From positions 1,550,001-1,614,000 of the forward strand of contig NZ_CP034447.1 in the NCBI RefSeq assembly GCF_003952485.1: a DNA stretch of 64,000 nucleotides, given 5' to 3'. Of this stretch, positions 9,216-22,493 are shown one piece after another; the first letter of the stretch is position 1; each line of letters starts with the position of its first letter. The notes beneath the pieces were generated by a model. It did not search any database, had not been told where the DNA came from, and saw only the letters and a program-made list of their open reading frames with translations. The translations under genes were made by a program, and so were the position numbers. Origin of the DNA: Mesorhizobium sp. M1E.F.Ca.ET.045.02.1.1 (GTDB lineage Bacteria > Pseudomonadota > Alphaproteobacteria > Rhizobiales > Rhizobiaceae).

Positions 9216-10039
9216 GGCCATATCCGATAAGACTGGGCCGCCTGATCGCCAAGGCCATGCTGGCGCTGGCCGGTTTCCTGGCGGTGTTCCCGCTTGTCTG
9301 GACGGCGCTCAATGCGCTGAAGAACAATGTCGACATCATCACCCGCGTGCCGCGGCTGGTGTTCACGCCGACGCTTGCCAACATCTCCTACATCCTCGGC
9401 CGCGACAGCGTGCTGACCGGGCTCTACAACTCGGTCGTCGCCTGTGGCTCGGCCGTCCTGATCGGCGTCGCGCTCGGCCTGCCGGCGGCCTATGCGGTGG
9501 CGCGCTATCCCAATCGCTTCGCTGGCGACATCCAGTTCTTCGTGCTGTCGCTGCGCTTCCTGCCGCCGGTGGCGGTGGCTATTCCGCTGATGGTGATCTG
9601 GCTTCAGGTCGGTCTCTACGACACCTTGCCGGCGCTCATCGTCACCTATTCGCTGCTCACCATCTCGGTGATCATGTGGCTGGCGATTCCCGCCTTCCAG
9701 GGCGTGCCGAAGGAGATCGAGGAAGCCGCCTTCGTCGACGGCTACGGCGCCTACTCCGTGTTCTGGCGGATTGCGCTTCCTGTCGCAGCACGCTCGCTCG
9801 CGGGCGCTATCGCCTTCAGCTTCGTGCTGGTCTGGAACGAGTTCCTGATCGCGCTGATGCTGTCGAGCTCCAACGCCAAGACGCTGCCGATCGTCGCCTC
9901 GGAGCTGTCGCAGCAAGGCATGAATGTGCCGTGGGGCATCCTCAACGCCTCGGTCGTGCTTCTGTCGCTGCCGCCGCTGCTGTTCCTCGGCGTGCTGAGC
10001 GGCTTTCTGAATTCCGTTTTCCGGCAAAAAAAGACTTGA
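9212..10039 (+). CDS. Sugar/polyol ABC transporter permease (MalG/UgpE-like)
   Basis: A 275-residue permease with about six helices. The EAA motif is visible as EIEEAAFVDGYGAYSVFWRIALP near residue 175, followed by the family sequence FSFVLVWNEFLIAL. It is translationally coupled to the previous permease by an ATGA overlap and ends 15 bp before the dehydrogenase gene. Together the two permeases form the transmembrane heterodimer served by the ATPase two genes downstream. Confidence 0.9.
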   Translation: MRPYPIRLGRLIAKAMLALAGFLAVFPLVWTALNALKNNVDIITRVPRLVFTPTLANISYILGRDSVLTGLYNSVVACGSAVLIGVALGLPAAYAVARYPNRFAGDIQFFVLSLRFLPPVAVAIPLMVIWLQVGLYDTLPALIVTYSLLTISVIMWLAIPAFQGVPKEIEEAAFVDGYGAYSVFWRIALPVAARSLAGAIAFSFVLVWNEFLIALMLSSSNAKTLPIVASELSQQGMNVPWGILNASVVLLSLPPLLFLGVLSGFLNSVFRQKKT

Positions 10040-10054
10040 TGCGAGGATTGGCCG

Positions 10055-11101
10055 ATGCAGGCACTGGTACTTGAGAAAAAAGGCGAACTGTCGCTGCGCG
10101 AGATCGCGCTGCCGCTCGATATGGGTCCGGACGACGTCAGGATCGCCATCCATACGGTCGGCGTCTGCGGCAGCGACGTGCATTATTATACGCATGGCGC
10201 GATCGGCAGCTATATCGTGCGCCAGCCGATGGTGCTCGGCCATGAGGCGTCGGGCACGATCGTCGAAATCGGCGCCAACGTCGCGAGCCTGAAAATCGGC
10301 GACCGCGTCTGCATGGAGCCCGGCGTGCCGAACCTGTCGTCGCGCGCGACGAAGCTCGGCATCTACAATGTCGATCCGGATGTCCGCTTCTGGGCGACGC
10401 CGCCCGTGCATGGCGTGCTGGCCCCCTACGCCGTTCATCCGGCCGCCTTCACCTACAAGCTGCCGGACAACGTCTCCTTCGCCGAAGGCGCGATGGTCGA
10501 GCCCTTCGCGATCGGCATGCAGGCGGCCGCGCGGGCACGCATCGTTCCCGGCGACGTCGCCGTCGTGGTCGGCTGCGGCCCGATCGGCATCATGATCGCG
10601 CTGGCTGCCCTGGCCGGCGGCTGCTCGAAAGTGCTTATCTCCGACTTCTCCGCGCCCAAGCTTAAGATCGCCGCGCAGTATCCCGGCATCGTGCCGGTCA
10701 ATATCGGCGAGGAACCGCTGGCCGATGCGGTACGGGCCGTGACCGATAATTGGGGCGCCGACATCGTCTTCGAGGCGAGCGGGAGCCCGAAGGCCTTCGC
10801 CAATCTGTTCGATCTGGTGCGGCCCGGCGGCGCGGTGGTGCTGGTCGGACTGCCGGTCGAGCCGGTAAGCCTCGACGTGCCGGCGGCGATCTCGAAGGAA
10901 GTGCGTATCGAGACGGTGTTCCGCTACGCCAACATCTTCGATCGCGCGCTGCAGCTGATTGCCTCGGGCAAGGTCGACCTCAAGCCGCTGATCACCGGCA
11001 CTTACGATTTCATGGACAGCATCAAGGCGTTCGAGCGGGCGGCACAGGGCAACCCGCAAGACGTCAAGCTGCAAATCCTGCTCACCGGCGAGAAGGGCTG
11101 A
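10055..11101 (+). CDS. Zinc-type medium-chain polyol dehydrogenase (xylitol/sorbitol dehydrogenase-like)
   Basis: A 348-residue cytoplasmic NAD(P)-dependent dehydrogenase. Catalytic-zinc residues appear in CGSDVHYY (Cys near 37) and LGHEASG (His-Glu near 66). The Rossmann motif is [12 protein letters not shown] near residue 170. The loop that carries four structural-zinc cysteines in many relatives ([18 protein letters not shown] here) has none, as in sorbitol dehydrogenases without structural zinc. It sits between transporter genes, so it probably oxidises the imported polyol to a ketose. Xylitol to xylulose or sorbitol to fructose are the main options and cannot be separated by eye. Confidence 0.85.
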   Translation: MQALVLEKKGELSLREIALPLDMGPDDVRIAIHTVGVCGSDVHYYTHGAIGSYIVRQPMVLGHEASGTIVEIGANVASLKIGDRVCMEPGVPNLSSRATKLGIYNVDPDVRFWATPPVHGVLAPYAVHPAAFTYKLPDNVSFAEGAMVEPFAIGMQAAARARIVPGDVAVVVGCGPIGIMIALAALAGGCSKVLISDFSAPKLKIAAQYPGIVPVNIGEEPLADAVRAVTDNWGADIVFEASGSPKAFANLFDLVRPGGAVVLVGLPVEPVSLDVPAAISKEVRIETVFRYANIFDRALQLIASGKVDLKPLITGTYDFMDSIKAFERAAQGNPQDVKLQILLTGEKG

Positions 11102-11104
11102 CCC

Positions 11105-12193
<1,089 letters not shown>

Positions 12194-12205
12194 GTCGATG
12201 CCAGC

Positions 12206-13792
12206 CTACCCTATCGCATCGAGCGCCTGCCGCTGCCGGTGCATTTCGAGGAAGATGCGGTAGTCGCGGTCGAAGCGGGCGCCGGCGGCCGGGTTGGAAG
12301 GCCGCGTCTTGCCGCCCTGCTGCATGGCCATGCAGGCCGCGTTCAGGTCGGGGTAAAGCCCGGCGGCCGTCGCCGCCACCATGCCGGTGCCGAGCAGCAC
12401 CGCCTCGTCGGCCAAAGGCTCGATGACCGTGCAGCCGGTGGCGTCGGCATAGAGCTCCATCAAAAGCGGGTTCTTGGTATGGCCGCCGGTGACGTGCAGC
12501 GTGTCGATCAGGTAGCCGTTCTCGTTCAGCGCCTCCAGCACATGGCGCACCCCAAGCGCGATGCCGACGGCGGTGCGCCAGTAGAGCTTGCACAGGCTGT
12601 CGAAGGAGGAATCGAGCGTCAGGCCGCTGACGACGCCGACCGCGTGCGGGTCGGCAAGCGGCGATCGGTTGCCGTGGAAATCAGGCAACACATGCAGCCT
12701 CGCCGCCAGCGCATCGCCTTCAGTGGCGCGCAGCTCGGCGACGCGCCTGGCGATCCTCGCATGCATCGCCGCATCGGGCTCGCCGCCGGCGCCGTGCCAG
12801 CGGATGATGTGGTCGAGCAGCGCGCCCGTGGCCGATTGGCCGCCCTCCGACAGCCACAGCCTCGGCAACGCCGCGCCATAATACGGACCCCAGACGCCGG
12901 CGAAGGGCTGCGGATCCCGCGACATCGCCATGACGCAAGATGAGGTGCCGGCGATCAGCGCCAGATGCCGGCTGATGTCGGTCTCGTCGCCGGCGAAGCC
13001 GCCGAGCACACCCAGCGCGCCGGCATAGGCGTCGATGACGCCTGCGCCGACGCGGCATTTCTCGGTCAGGCCCAGATCGGCAGCCGCTTGCGTCGTCAAG
13101 GGGCCGATATCGGCGCCGACCGAGCTCGCCTTTTCCGGAAGGTTGCCGTGCTCGAAAAGATCGCCGAGACCGACGAGCTCGAAGAAATCGCGCCGCCAGC
13201 CCGTCTTCTCATGGGCGAGGTAAGTCCATTTGGCGGTCAGCGTGCATTGCGAACGGGCGAGCGAGCCGCTCGCCTTCCAGGTCAGGAAATCGGCGAGATC
13301 GAAAAGATAGCCGGCTTCGTGCCATGTTCCTGGCAGGTAGCGCTTCAGCCACATCAGCTTCGGCGTTTCCATTTCCGGCGACATCACGCCGCCGATATAG
13401 TCGAGCACGGCATGGCCGCTTCTGGTGCATTCGTCGGCCTCGGCGATGGCGCGGTGATCGAGCCAGACGATGGTATCCCAGCGCTTCTCGCCGGTGACGG
13501 AGACGCTGAGCTGGCCGCCCTGCCTGTCGCGCACCACAAGCGAGCAGGTGGCGTCGAAGGAAATGCCGACGATATCCGATGCGGCGACGCCGGCTTTTTC
13601 GCGCGCGGCGCGCACGGCGGTACAGACGGCCGACCAGATATCCTGCGAATCATGCTCGGCATGATCGGGCTTCGGCTGATGCATGGCGATCGGCCGCTCG
13701 GCACGGCCGACCAGATTGCCTTTGGGGTCGAGAATGCCCGCGCGAGCGCTCCCGGTGCCGACATCGACCGCGCAAACGAAACTCGTCGTCAA
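12206..13792 (-). CDS. FGGY-family pentulose kinase (ribulokinase-like)
   Basis: A 528-residue cytoplasmic sugar kinase. The N-terminal ATPase lobe begins CAVDVGTGSARAGILD with the phosphate-1 motif, and the C-terminal lobe has TGGHTKNPLLMELYADATG, the FGGY signature region. It most resembles the D-ribulokinase/YDR109C-like branch. It is the last gene of the smo/mtlK operon and overlaps the HAD phosphatase by 4 bp. It probably phosphorylates the ketose made by SmoS or MtlK, such as ribulose or xylulose; whether fructose is a substrate is unclear. Family is firm, substrate is inferred. Confidence 0.88.
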   Translation of the reverse strand: MTTSFVCAVDVGTGSARAGILDPKGNLVGRAERPIAMHQPKPDHAEHDSQDIWSAVCTAVRAAREKAGVAASDIVGISFDATCSLVVRDRQGGQLSVSVTGEKRWDTIVWLDHRAIAEADECTRSGHAVLDYIGGVMSPEMETPKLMWLKRYLPGTWHEAGYLFDLADFLTWKASGSLARSQCTLTAKWTYLAHEKTGWRRDFFELVGLGDLFEHGNLPEKASSVGADIGPLTTQAAADLGLTEKCRVGAGVIDAYAGALGVLGGFAGDETDISRHLALIAGTSSCVMAMSRDPQPFAGVWGPYYGAALPRLWLSEGGQSATGALLDHIIRWHGAGGEPDAAMHARIARRVAELRATEGDALAARLHVLPDFHGNRSPLADPHAVGVVSGLTLDSSFDSLCKLYWRTAVGIALGVRHVLEALNENGYLIDTLHVTGGHTKNPLLMELYADATGCTVIEPLADEAVLLGTGMVAATAAGLYPDLNAACMAMQQGGKTRPSNPAAGARFDRDYRIFLEMHRQRQALDAIG

Positions 13793-14472
13793 GATGCTTT
13801 TACTCTCGCTCCCAGGCCTGCAATCAGATCGGGCAATTGCAGCATGTCAGCGAATATAAAGTCCGGTTCGGTCGACGCAAGCCGCGCCTTCAAGGCGGGA
13901 TTGTCCGCATGCGAGCCACCGGTGAAGGCGAAGACGCGCATGCCCGCCGCCCGCGCCGCGGCGACGCCGGCCGGGCTGTCCTCGACGACCAGGCATTTGC
14001 GCGGATGCGCGCGCATGGTGGCGGCGGCATGGAGGAAGAGGTCCGGCGCAGGCTTGCCGCGCTTCACCATGGCGGCGCTGAAGAGATGCGGTTCCATCAT
14101 GCCCAGCAGGCCGGTGACGTCGAGCGCGTAGCGGATGCGTTCCAGCGTGCCGGACGAGGCGACGCAATAGGGCAGGCCGAGCCTCGGCAGGATCTCCTTG
14201 ATGCCGGGGATCGGCTTCAGCTCCTCGCGGAACTTGCGCATCAGGTCGGCGCGCATGGCGGTGAGATGCTGGTCGCTGATTTTGAGCCCGAAATCGCGAC
14301 CGAGAATCTCGCGCACGCTCTTCATGCTCTTGCCAAGGAAGTGCTCGTAGGCGGCATCCTCGCTGACCGTGCCGCCGGCGAGCTCGATCATCCCGAGCAG
14401 CGCCGAGACCGAGAGCGCCTCGCTGTCGACCAGCACGCCGTCACAGTCGAAGATGACCAGTTCGGGCGTCAT
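13789..14472 (-). CDS. HAD-IA family phosphatase (beta-phosphoglucomutase-like)
   Basis: A 227-residue haloacid-dehalogenase hydrolase. Motif I is FDCDGVLVDSEALS (two Asp near residues 9 and 11), motif II is the Ser in CVASSGTLERIRYAL, the lysine is in RGKPAPDLFLHAA and motif III is LVVEDSPAGVAAARAAGM. It is embedded in the smo operon between mtlK and the FGGY kinase. Similar enzymes in polyol clusters are thought to act on sugar or polyol phosphates. The substrate is unknown. Confidence 0.87.
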   Translation of the reverse strand: MTPELVIFDCDGVLVDSEALSVSALLGMIELAGGTVSEDAAYEHFLGKSMKSVREILGRDFGLKISDQHLTAMRADLMRKFREELKPIPGIKEILPRLGLPYCVASSGTLERIRYALDVTGLLGMMEPHLFSAAMVKRGKPAPDLFLHAAATMRAHPRKCLVVEDSPAGVAAARAAGMRVFAFTGGSHADNPALKARLASTEPDFIFADMLQLPDLIAGLGARVKAS

Positions 14473-14493
14473 TCCAGCCGATTCCAGTGGGCT

Positions 14494-15972
<1,479 letters not shown>

Positions 15973-16122
15973 CTTACTTTACCCTTCGGCCGATATGCAG
16001 CCCAACAATTCCGCCTGAGCGGTGAGGGACGGCGCCGGTTGTTCCGTGCTGCCCCTCACCTGCCCCGTGACGCATCCTCCCCGGAGGAAGGGAGAAGCGC
16101 CTTCCCCCTCAACTCATCCACT

Positions 16123-16893
16123 TCAACTCATCCATTGGCCGCCATCGACGTTGTAGGTCTGGGCGACAATGTATTCAGCCTCGTCGCTGGCGAGGAAAAC
16201 CGCCATTCCGGTCAGATCTTCCGCCCGGCCCATGCGGCCATAGGGAACGCTTTCGCCGACCAGGCGCTTCTTCTCGCCCTTCGGCCGGTTCTCGTATTTG
16301 GCGAACAACGCATCGACGTGGTCCCAGTGCTCGCCGTCGACGACGCCCGGCGCGATGGCGTTGACGTTGATGCGATGCTTGATCAGGTCGAGTCCGGCCG
16401 ATTGGGTGAGCGAAATGACAGCGGCCTTGGTAGCGCAATAGACCGCGACCAGCGGCTCGCCACGGCGCCCGGCCTGGCTCGCCATGTTGATGATTTTGCC
16501 GCCCCGGCCAGCGGCGATCATCGAGCGGGCCGCCGCCTGCAGCATGAACAGCGTGCCGGCGACGTTGACGGAGAACAGCTTGTCATAGCCCGCCCTGCCG
16601 ATCTCGACGATCGGCGCCAGGTCGAACAGCGCCGCGTTGTTGACCAGGATGTCGAGGCCGCCCGCCTTGGCCTCGACCGCTTTCACCGCCGCCTCGATCG
16701 AGGATTGGTCGGTGACGTCGAGTTGGACAGCGTAAGCCGCTGAGCCGATATCCTTCGCCGTGGCTTCCGCGGCCTCCAGGTTGATGTCGGCAATCGCCAC
16801 CGTCGCACCTTCGCGCGCATAGGCTTCGGCGAAGGCCCGGCCGATGCCGCGCGCCGATCCGGTGATCAGCGCCGATTTGCCTTTCAGCCTCAC
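16123..16893 (-). CDS. smoS: Sorbitol (L-iditol/galactitol) 2-dehydrogenase, short-chain type
   Basis: A 256-residue classical short-chain dehydrogenase. TGSARGIG binds NAD near residue 11, NNAA is near 88, and the catalytic Tyr and Lys are in YCATKAA near 153. NMASQAGRRGE supplies the catalytic Ser. A GTG at 16893 is chosen as start because it gives the family N-terminus VRLKGKSALITG, has GAGGACGGGG upstream and lies 10 bp after the smoK stop; an upstream start at 16935 would overlap smoK. It probably converts sorbitol to fructose or galactitol to tagatose. Confidence 0.9.
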   Translation of the reverse strand: MRLKGKSALITGSARGIGRAFAEAYAREGATVAIADINLEAAEATAKDIGSAAYAVQLDVTDQSSIEAAVKAVEAKAGGLDILVNNAALFDLAPIVEIGRAGYDKLFSVNVAGTLFMLQAAARSMIAAGRGGKIINMASQAGRRGEPLVAVYCATKAAVISLTQSAGLDLIKHRINVNAIAPGVVDGEHWDHVDALFAKYENRPKGEKKRLVGESVPYGRMGRAEDLTGMAVFLASDEAEYIVAQTYNVDGGQWMS

Positions 16894-16903
16894 TGCCCCG
16901 TCC

Positions 16904-17908
<1,005 letters not shown>

Positions 17909-17951
17909 GGCTTCCTCCCGGGGGATTTGGTCGTCCGCGGCTGGCGCGCGG

Positions 17952-18776
17952 CTACTTCACGGCGCCAAATGTCAGGCCGCGCACCAACTGCTTCTGGCTG
18001 AACCAGCCCATGATCAGGATCGGCGCGATCGCCAGTGTCGAGGCCGCCGACAGCTTGGCCCAGAACAGGCCTTGCGGGCTGGAGAAGGAGCTGATGAAGG
18101 CGGTAAGGGGTGCTGCGTCCGTGGTGGTCAGACGGATCGTCCAGAACGCCTCGTTCCAGGCGAGGATGATGTTGAGCAGCATGGTCGAGGCGATGCCGGG
18201 GACCGCCATCGGCGTCAGCACATAGATGATCTCGTTCCACAGCGAGGCGCCGTCCATGCGCGCCGCTTCGAGGATCTCGCCCGGGATTTCGCGGAAGTAG
18301 GTGTAGAGCATCCAGACCACGATCGGCAGGTTGATCAGCATCAGCATGACGGTGAGGCCGATGCGGCTATCGAGCAGGCCGGTGTCGCGGAAGATCAGGT
18401 AGATCGGGAACAGCACCGCGACGGCCGGCATCATCTTGGTGGAAAGCATCCACATCAGGATGTCCTTGGTCCGCTTGGTCGGCGAAAACGCCATCGACCA
18501 TGCCGCCGGGACGGCGATCAGGAGCGCCAGGACGGTCGAGCCGACCGACAGGATCACCGAATTCAGGAAGAACTTGAAGTAGCCGCTCTGCGCCTGCACC
18601 TCGGCATAGCTTTCGGTGGTGCCCGACGGGATGAGCGCGAAGCCCTGGATCGCCTCCTGCTCCGACTTGAACGAGGTGATGATCGTGTAGAGGATCGGGA
18701 AGAAGATCAGCAGGGCGACAATCCAGGCCGCGGTCGTGGCGATCGTCTTGTGCTGGGTGGTGACTGCGCGTGCCAT
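17952..18776 (-). CDS. smoG: Sorbitol/mannitol ABC transporter permease
   Basis: A 274-residue MalG-like permease with about six helices. The EAA loop is [29 protein letters not shown] near residue 170, then [11 protein letters not shown]. The ATG at 18776 has CGGGAGGACC upstream; the frame is open 16 codons further but lacks family similarity there. It forms the channel with SmoF. A palindromic repeat separates it from smoF. Confidence 0.92.
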   Translation of the reverse strand: MARAVTTQHKTIATTAAWIVALLIFFPILYTIITSFKSEQEAIQGFALIPSGTTESYAEVQAQSGYFKFFLNSVILSVGSTVLALLIAVPAAWSMAFSPTKRTKDILMWMLSTKMMPAVAVLFPIYLIFRDTGLLDSRIGLTVMLMLINLPIVVWMLYTYFREIPGEILEAARMDGASLWNEIIYVLTPMAVPGIASTMLLNIILAWNEAFWTIRLTTTDAAPLTAFISSFSSPQGLFWAKLSAASTLAIAPILIMGWFSQKQLVRGLTFGAVK

Positions 18777-18842
18777 GTCAGGTCCTCCCGTATCGGCGAT
18801 GTTGGCGGCAGGGTCGACCGCCACTCCGGTTTGCTGCGCAAA

Positions 18843-18958
18843 CCACCTCTCCCCCGATCGACGGGGTAGAGGAAGGGCGCGACTTCGGTGCAGGCGTTTC
18901 CTCTCCCCCGGGCAGGGGGAGAGGTGTCCCGCGCAGCGGGACGGAGTGGGGGTGGTTC
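18843..18958 (-). repeat. Palindromic intergenic repeat, family B, copy 1
   Basis: This unit begins CACCTCTCCCCCGATCGACG and contains CTCTCCCCC...GGGGGAGAG inverted arms, ending in a GGACGGAGTGGGGGTGG stretch. Closely similar units lie at 24650-24805 and, in a variant, at 45597-45765. It is inserted between smoF and smoG without breaking either gene. Confidence 0.75.
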
Positions 18959-18982
18959 AGCGCAAGTGGCATCGTCTCCCCC

Positions 18983-19855
18983 TCACTTGTCCAGGTTCTT
19001 GCCGACGGCGCGCATGACGAAGAAGGCGACGATGTTGGCGAGAATGACCGCGATGACGCCACCTGCGGACGCCTGGCCGATTTTGAACTCCAGCAGCGCC
19101 TTCTGGTAGACGAGGAAGGGCAGGTTGGTGGAGGCGTAGCCTGGGCCGCCATTGGTGGTGACCAGGATCTCGGCGTAGATCGAGAGCAGGAAGATCGTCT
19201 GGATCAGGATGACGACGGTGATGGCGCGCGACATGTGCGGCAGCGTCAGATACCAGAAGCGGCTGAGGAAGCCGGCGCCGTCCATTTCGGCCGCCTCCTT
19301 CTGCTCAGTGTCAAGCGATTGCAGTGACGTGAGCAGGATCAGCGTGGCGAAGGGCAGCCATTGCCAGGCGACGATGAGGATGACCGCCGTCAGCGGGTGT
19401 TGCCCGAACCAGTCGATGGGGTTGGCGCCGAAGAAGCGGGCAATATCGGCGAAGACGCCGTATTGCGGGTGCATGATCATGTTCTTCCACACAAGTGCCG
19501 CAACCGGCGGCATGACGAAGAACGGCGAGATCACGAGGATGCGCACGAAACCCTGGCCCCAGATCGGCTGGTCGAGGAGCAACGCCAAAAGGATGCCGCC
19601 GACCACGGTGATGACCAGCACGCTGACGACGATGGCGAGCGTGTTGAGGATCGACTGCAGGAAGGCCGGGTTGGAATAGAATAGCGCGTAGTTGGAGAAG
19701 CCGACGAAACCGTCGCGGATCGGGTTGAGCGGGTTGTATTGCTGGAACGAGAACCACAGCGTGAAGGCCAGCGGCACGATCATCCAGATGAACAGCAGGA
19801 TCACCGATGGCGCCATCATGAAACGGGCAAGCGAACGGGTTTGCTGAGTAGCCAT
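18983..19855 (-). CDS. smoF: Sorbitol/mannitol ABC transporter permease
   Basis: A 290-residue MalF-like permease with six to seven helices. The ATPase-contact loop is KEAAEMDGAGFLSRFWYLTLPHM near residue 200, followed by the first-permease segment TTNGGPGYASTNLPFLVYQKA. The ATG at 19855 has GGAGG nine bases upstream; a GTG three codons earlier would sit directly on that Shine-Dalgarno and is less likely. A strong hairpin lies between it and smoE. Confidence 0.92.
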   Translation of the reverse strand: MATQQTRSLARFMMAPSVILLFIWMIVPLAFTLWFSFQQYNPLNPIRDGFVGFSNYALFYSNPAFLQSILNTLAIVVSVLVITVVGGILLALLLDQPIWGQGFVRILVISPFFVMPPVAALVWKNMIMHPQYGVFADIARFFGANPIDWFGQHPLTAVILIVAWQWLPFATLILLTSLQSLDTEQKEAAEMDGAGFLSRFWYLTLPHMSRAITVVILIQTIFLLSIYAEILVTTNGGPGYASTNLPFLVYQKALLEFKIGQASAGGVIAVILANIVAFFVMRAVGKNLDK

Positions 19856-19920
19856 GACGGTCACCCTCCAAATGTCAGCCGGATTCTAGCGTTGTGCCAC
19901 AATTTTCCTGATTGTGAAGG

Positions 19921-19950
19921 TGGCCGCCCGAACTGGGTTTCGGGCGGCCA
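19921..19950 (-). promoter_or_regulatory. Strong stem-loop between smoE and smoF
   Basis: A perfect 12-bp stem (TGGCCGCCCGAA at 19921-19932 with its complement at 19939-19950) encloses a 6-base loop. On the transcribed strand it lies about 45 bases after the smoE stop, with no T-run. This position fits mRNA stabilisation of smoE or partial termination that lowers permease expression relative to binding protein. Confidence 0.65.
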
Positions 19951-19995
19951 ATGCCGGTCATGATGCGCTACCGGCGTTCGGCACCGGGAGGAGCC

Positions 19996-21306
19996 TTACT
20001 TGATGTAGCCGCCTTCGGTCATTGCCGCGGTGGCTGCGTCCTGGGCCTGCTTCAGCGCATCGTCGACGCTCGACTGGCCGGCAAGGGCGGCTGAGAAGAG
20101 CTGGCCGACGGTGGTGCCGAGGCCCTGGAATTCAGGGATGGCGACGAACTGCACGCCGACATAGGGCACCGGCTTGACGGTCGGATGCGTCGGGTCGGCG
20201 GCGTTGATGGAGTCGAGCGTCATCTTGGCGAAGGGCGCCGCCTTCTGGTACTCCGGATTGGCATAGAGCGAGGAGCGCGTTCCGGGCGGAACGTTGGCCC
20301 AGCCTTCCTTCGAGGCGACCAGCTCGGCATAGTGCTTGCTGGTTGCCCACGATACGAACTTCTCGGCGGCGTCAGCCTTTTGCGTACCCGCCGGGATCGC
20401 CAGCGACCAGGCCCACAGCCAGTTGCCGCGCTTGCCGAGGCCATTGTCGGGCGCCAGCGCATAGCCGACCTTGTCGGCGACCTGCGAGGCCTTCGGATCC
20501 GAGACGAAGGAAGCGGCGACGGTGGCGTCGATCCACATGCCGCACTTGCCCTGCTGGAACAGCGCAAGGTTCTCGTTGAAGCCGTTGGACGAAGCGCCCT
20601 CGGGGCCATCGGCCTTCATCAGGTCGACATAGAACTGCAGCGTGTTCTTCCATTCAGGCTGGTCGAACTGCGGTTTCCAGTTCTCGTCGAACCAGCGGGC
20701 GCCGAAGGAGTTCGACATGGCGGTGAGGAAGGCCATGTTCTCGCCCCAGCCGGCCTTGCCGCGCAGACAGACGCCGTTCACGCCATTGGCGCGGTCGGTC
20801 ATCTTGTCGGCAGCCTGCTTGATGAAGTCCCAGGTCGGGGCATCGGGCATCTTGAGGCCGGCCTTCTCCATCAGGTCCTTGCGGTACATGACGAAGGAGC
20901 TCTCACCGTAGAAGGGCGCGGCGTAGAGCTTGCCGTCGACCGAAAGGCCGCCGGCAATGGCCGGGATGATGTCCTTGACGTCGTAGTCGTCGCCAAGCTT
21001 GTCGAGCGGCAAGAGCCAGCTCTGCTTTGCCCAGATCGGGACCTCATAGGTGCCGATGGTCATCACGTCGTACTGGCCGCCCTTGGTGGCGATATCGGTG
21101 GTGACGCGCTCGCGCAGCACGTTCTCTTCAAGCGTGACCCAGTTGAGCTTGATGTCGGGGTTGGCCTTCGTGAAGTCGTCCGTCAGCTTCTGCATGCGGA
21201 CCATGTCGCCGTTGTTGACGGTGGCGATGGTGATGGATTCGGCATGCGCGGCGAAAGCGAGGGCGCTGGCCGACAACAGGCCCAGGGTGAGCGTGCGAAG
21301 TTTCAT
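19996..21306 (-). CDS. smoE: Sorbitol/mannitol ABC transporter substrate-binding protein
   Basis: A 436-residue periplasmic binding protein. Residues 1-22 are a Sec signal peptide ending AAHA. The mature part has the type 1 solute-binding fold (YDVMTIGTYEVPIWAKQSWLLPLD; YAAPFYGESSFVMYRKDLMEKAGL; GNWLWAWSLAIPAG). The ATG at 21306 has a strong GGGAGGA just upstream. It is the first gene of the minus-strand operon running smoE, F, G, K, smoS, mtlK, HAD phosphatase, FGGY kinase. A palindromic candidate operator lies about 40 bp upstream. Confidence 0.92.
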   Translation of the reverse strand: MKLRTLTLGLLSASALAFAAHAESITIATVNNGDMVRMQKLTDDFTKANPDIKLNWVTLEENVLRERVTTDIATKGGQYDVMTIGTYEVPIWAKQSWLLPLDKLGDDYDVKDIIPAIAGGLSVDGKLYAAPFYGESSFVMYRKDLMEKAGLKMPDAPTWDFIKQAADKMTDRANGVNGVCLRGKAGWGENMAFLTAMSNSFGARWFDENWKPQFDQPEWKNTLQFYVDLMKADGPEGASSNGFNENLALFQQGKCGMWIDATVAASFVSDPKASQVADKVGYALAPDNGLGKRGNWLWAWSLAIPAGTQKADAAEKFVSWATSKHYAELVASKEGWANVPPGTRSSLYANPEYQKAAPFAKMTLDSINAADPTHPTVKPVPYVGVQFVAIPEFQGLGTTVGQLFSAALAGQSSVDDALKQAQDAATAAMTEGGYIK

Positions 21307-21346
21307 CAATTCCTCCCTAAAACCAAGATGAGCATTTGCCTTGGCT

Positions 21347-21362
21347 GTGAGCAATTACTCAC
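21347..21362. promoter_or_regulatory. Candidate operator upstream of smoE
   Basis: GTGAGCAATTACTCAC is a 16-bp near-perfect inverted repeat (five-base arms GTGAG/CTCAC around an AATT centre) located 41 bp before the smoE start. A looser half-like element, GTGAATTATGTC, follows about 6 bp further on. AATT-centred sites also cluster at the start of the SorC-type regulator gene, which makes that regulator the first candidate to bind here. This is inference from position and symmetry. Confidence 0.45.
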
Positions 21363-21474
21363 CTAGCGTGAATTATGTCAAGGCGGAATCGATGCTGCAG
21401 CGCAGCACAAATCGACGCCATGCGCTTTGGCGGCGCGTGGCGGAAGTCCGCTTCGATGGTTGGGCCGCGTCCGG

Positions 21475-22383
21475 CTACTGGCAAGCGATCTCGGCGAGGA
21501 TCCAATCGCGGAAGGCGCGGATCTTCGGCACGTTGCGCCGCGCCGTGGGATAGACCAGCCAGTAGGCATGACCATCGTCGCCGACCAGGTCGAAGGGCTG
21601 GATCAGCCGGCCGTCGGCGAGTTCGTTCTTGAACAGCGCCCTGGTCAGGATCGCCACGCCGTGGCCGGCCATGGCGGCATTCGCCTCATAGGCCTGCGCG
21701 CCCATGCTGGTACCGGGGCGGCTGGCGAGTTCCTCGGCCGGCAGACCCGCGAGCGCGAACCATTCCTGCCACCAGATGTCGCCCGGATCGAGGATGGGGA
21801 GCTTGAGCAGGTCGGCCGGTTCGTTGACGCCACCGATGCTGGCCGCGAGCCTGGGGCTGAGCACCGGGGTGAAGTCGGCCTTGAACAGCATATGCGTTTC
21901 CACGCCCGGCCATTTGCCGCCGCCGGACCGGATGGCTATGTCGATGTCCTCGCGGGCGAAATCGACGACGCGGTTCGAGGTATCGACGCGCACGGCCAGC
22001 GCGGGATGCGCGACCTGGAAAGAGCCCAGATGCTGCGCCAGCCAGTTCGAGGCGAAAGTAAGCAAGGTGGAAACGCAAAGCACGCCTTCCGCGCCGGCGC
22101 GGGCGGCCGAGTAGGCGCCGCTCAGCAACGAAAACGCCTCGCTGACGGCCGGCGCCAGGCGCTGGCCGGGCTCGGTCAGTTCGATCTGCTTGGGCCTGCG
22201 CAGGAACAAGGGCGCGCCTATGCGTTCCTCGAGCAGCTTGATCTGATAGCTCGCGGCGGCTTGCGTCATGCCGAGTTCCTCGGCGGCCTTGGTGAAGGAA
22301 AGGTGCCTGGCCACGGCCTCAAACACGCGGATCGCCTGCAGCGGCGGGAGTTGGGCAAACTGTCGGGCGCTGAGATCGGGCAT
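21475..22383 (-). CDS. LysR-family transcriptional regulator (GcvA-like)
   Basis: A 302-residue LysR protein. The N-terminal winged helix-turn-helix (LPPLQAIRVFEAVARHLSFTKAAEELGMTQ... split over residues 11-50) is of the GcvA subtype that begins LPPL-A-R-FEA. The C-terminal ligand-binding domain contains DIAIRSGGGKWPG near residue 150. It is divergent from a DUF1127 gene and upstream of smoE on the same strand, 168 bp away. Whether it acts on the polyol genes or only on the DUF1127 gene is not clear. Confidence 0.88.
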   Translation of the reverse strand: MPDLSARQFAQLPPLQAIRVFEAVARHLSFTKAAEELGMTQAAASYQIKLLEERIGAPLFLRRPKQIELTEPGQRLAPAVSEAFSLLSGAYSAARAGAEGVLCVSTLLTFASNWLAQHLGSFQVAHPALAVRVDTSNRVVDFAREDIDIAIRSGGGKWPGVETHMLFKADFTPVLSPRLAASIGGVNEPADLLKLPILDPGDIWWQEWFALAGLPAEELASRPGTSMGAQAYEANAAMAGHGVAILTRALFKNELADGRLIQPFDLVGDDGHAYWLVYPTARRNVPKIRAFRDWILAEIACQ

Positions 22384-22493
22384 AAGGCCTCTTTATGGGT
22401 CATGATCGACGTTTGATTGGAAGCACTGGCCGCTAACACCGATATGTGGGGTCGACGATCAACCCAGTTCAAGCATGGCGAAGGCTGATGATC

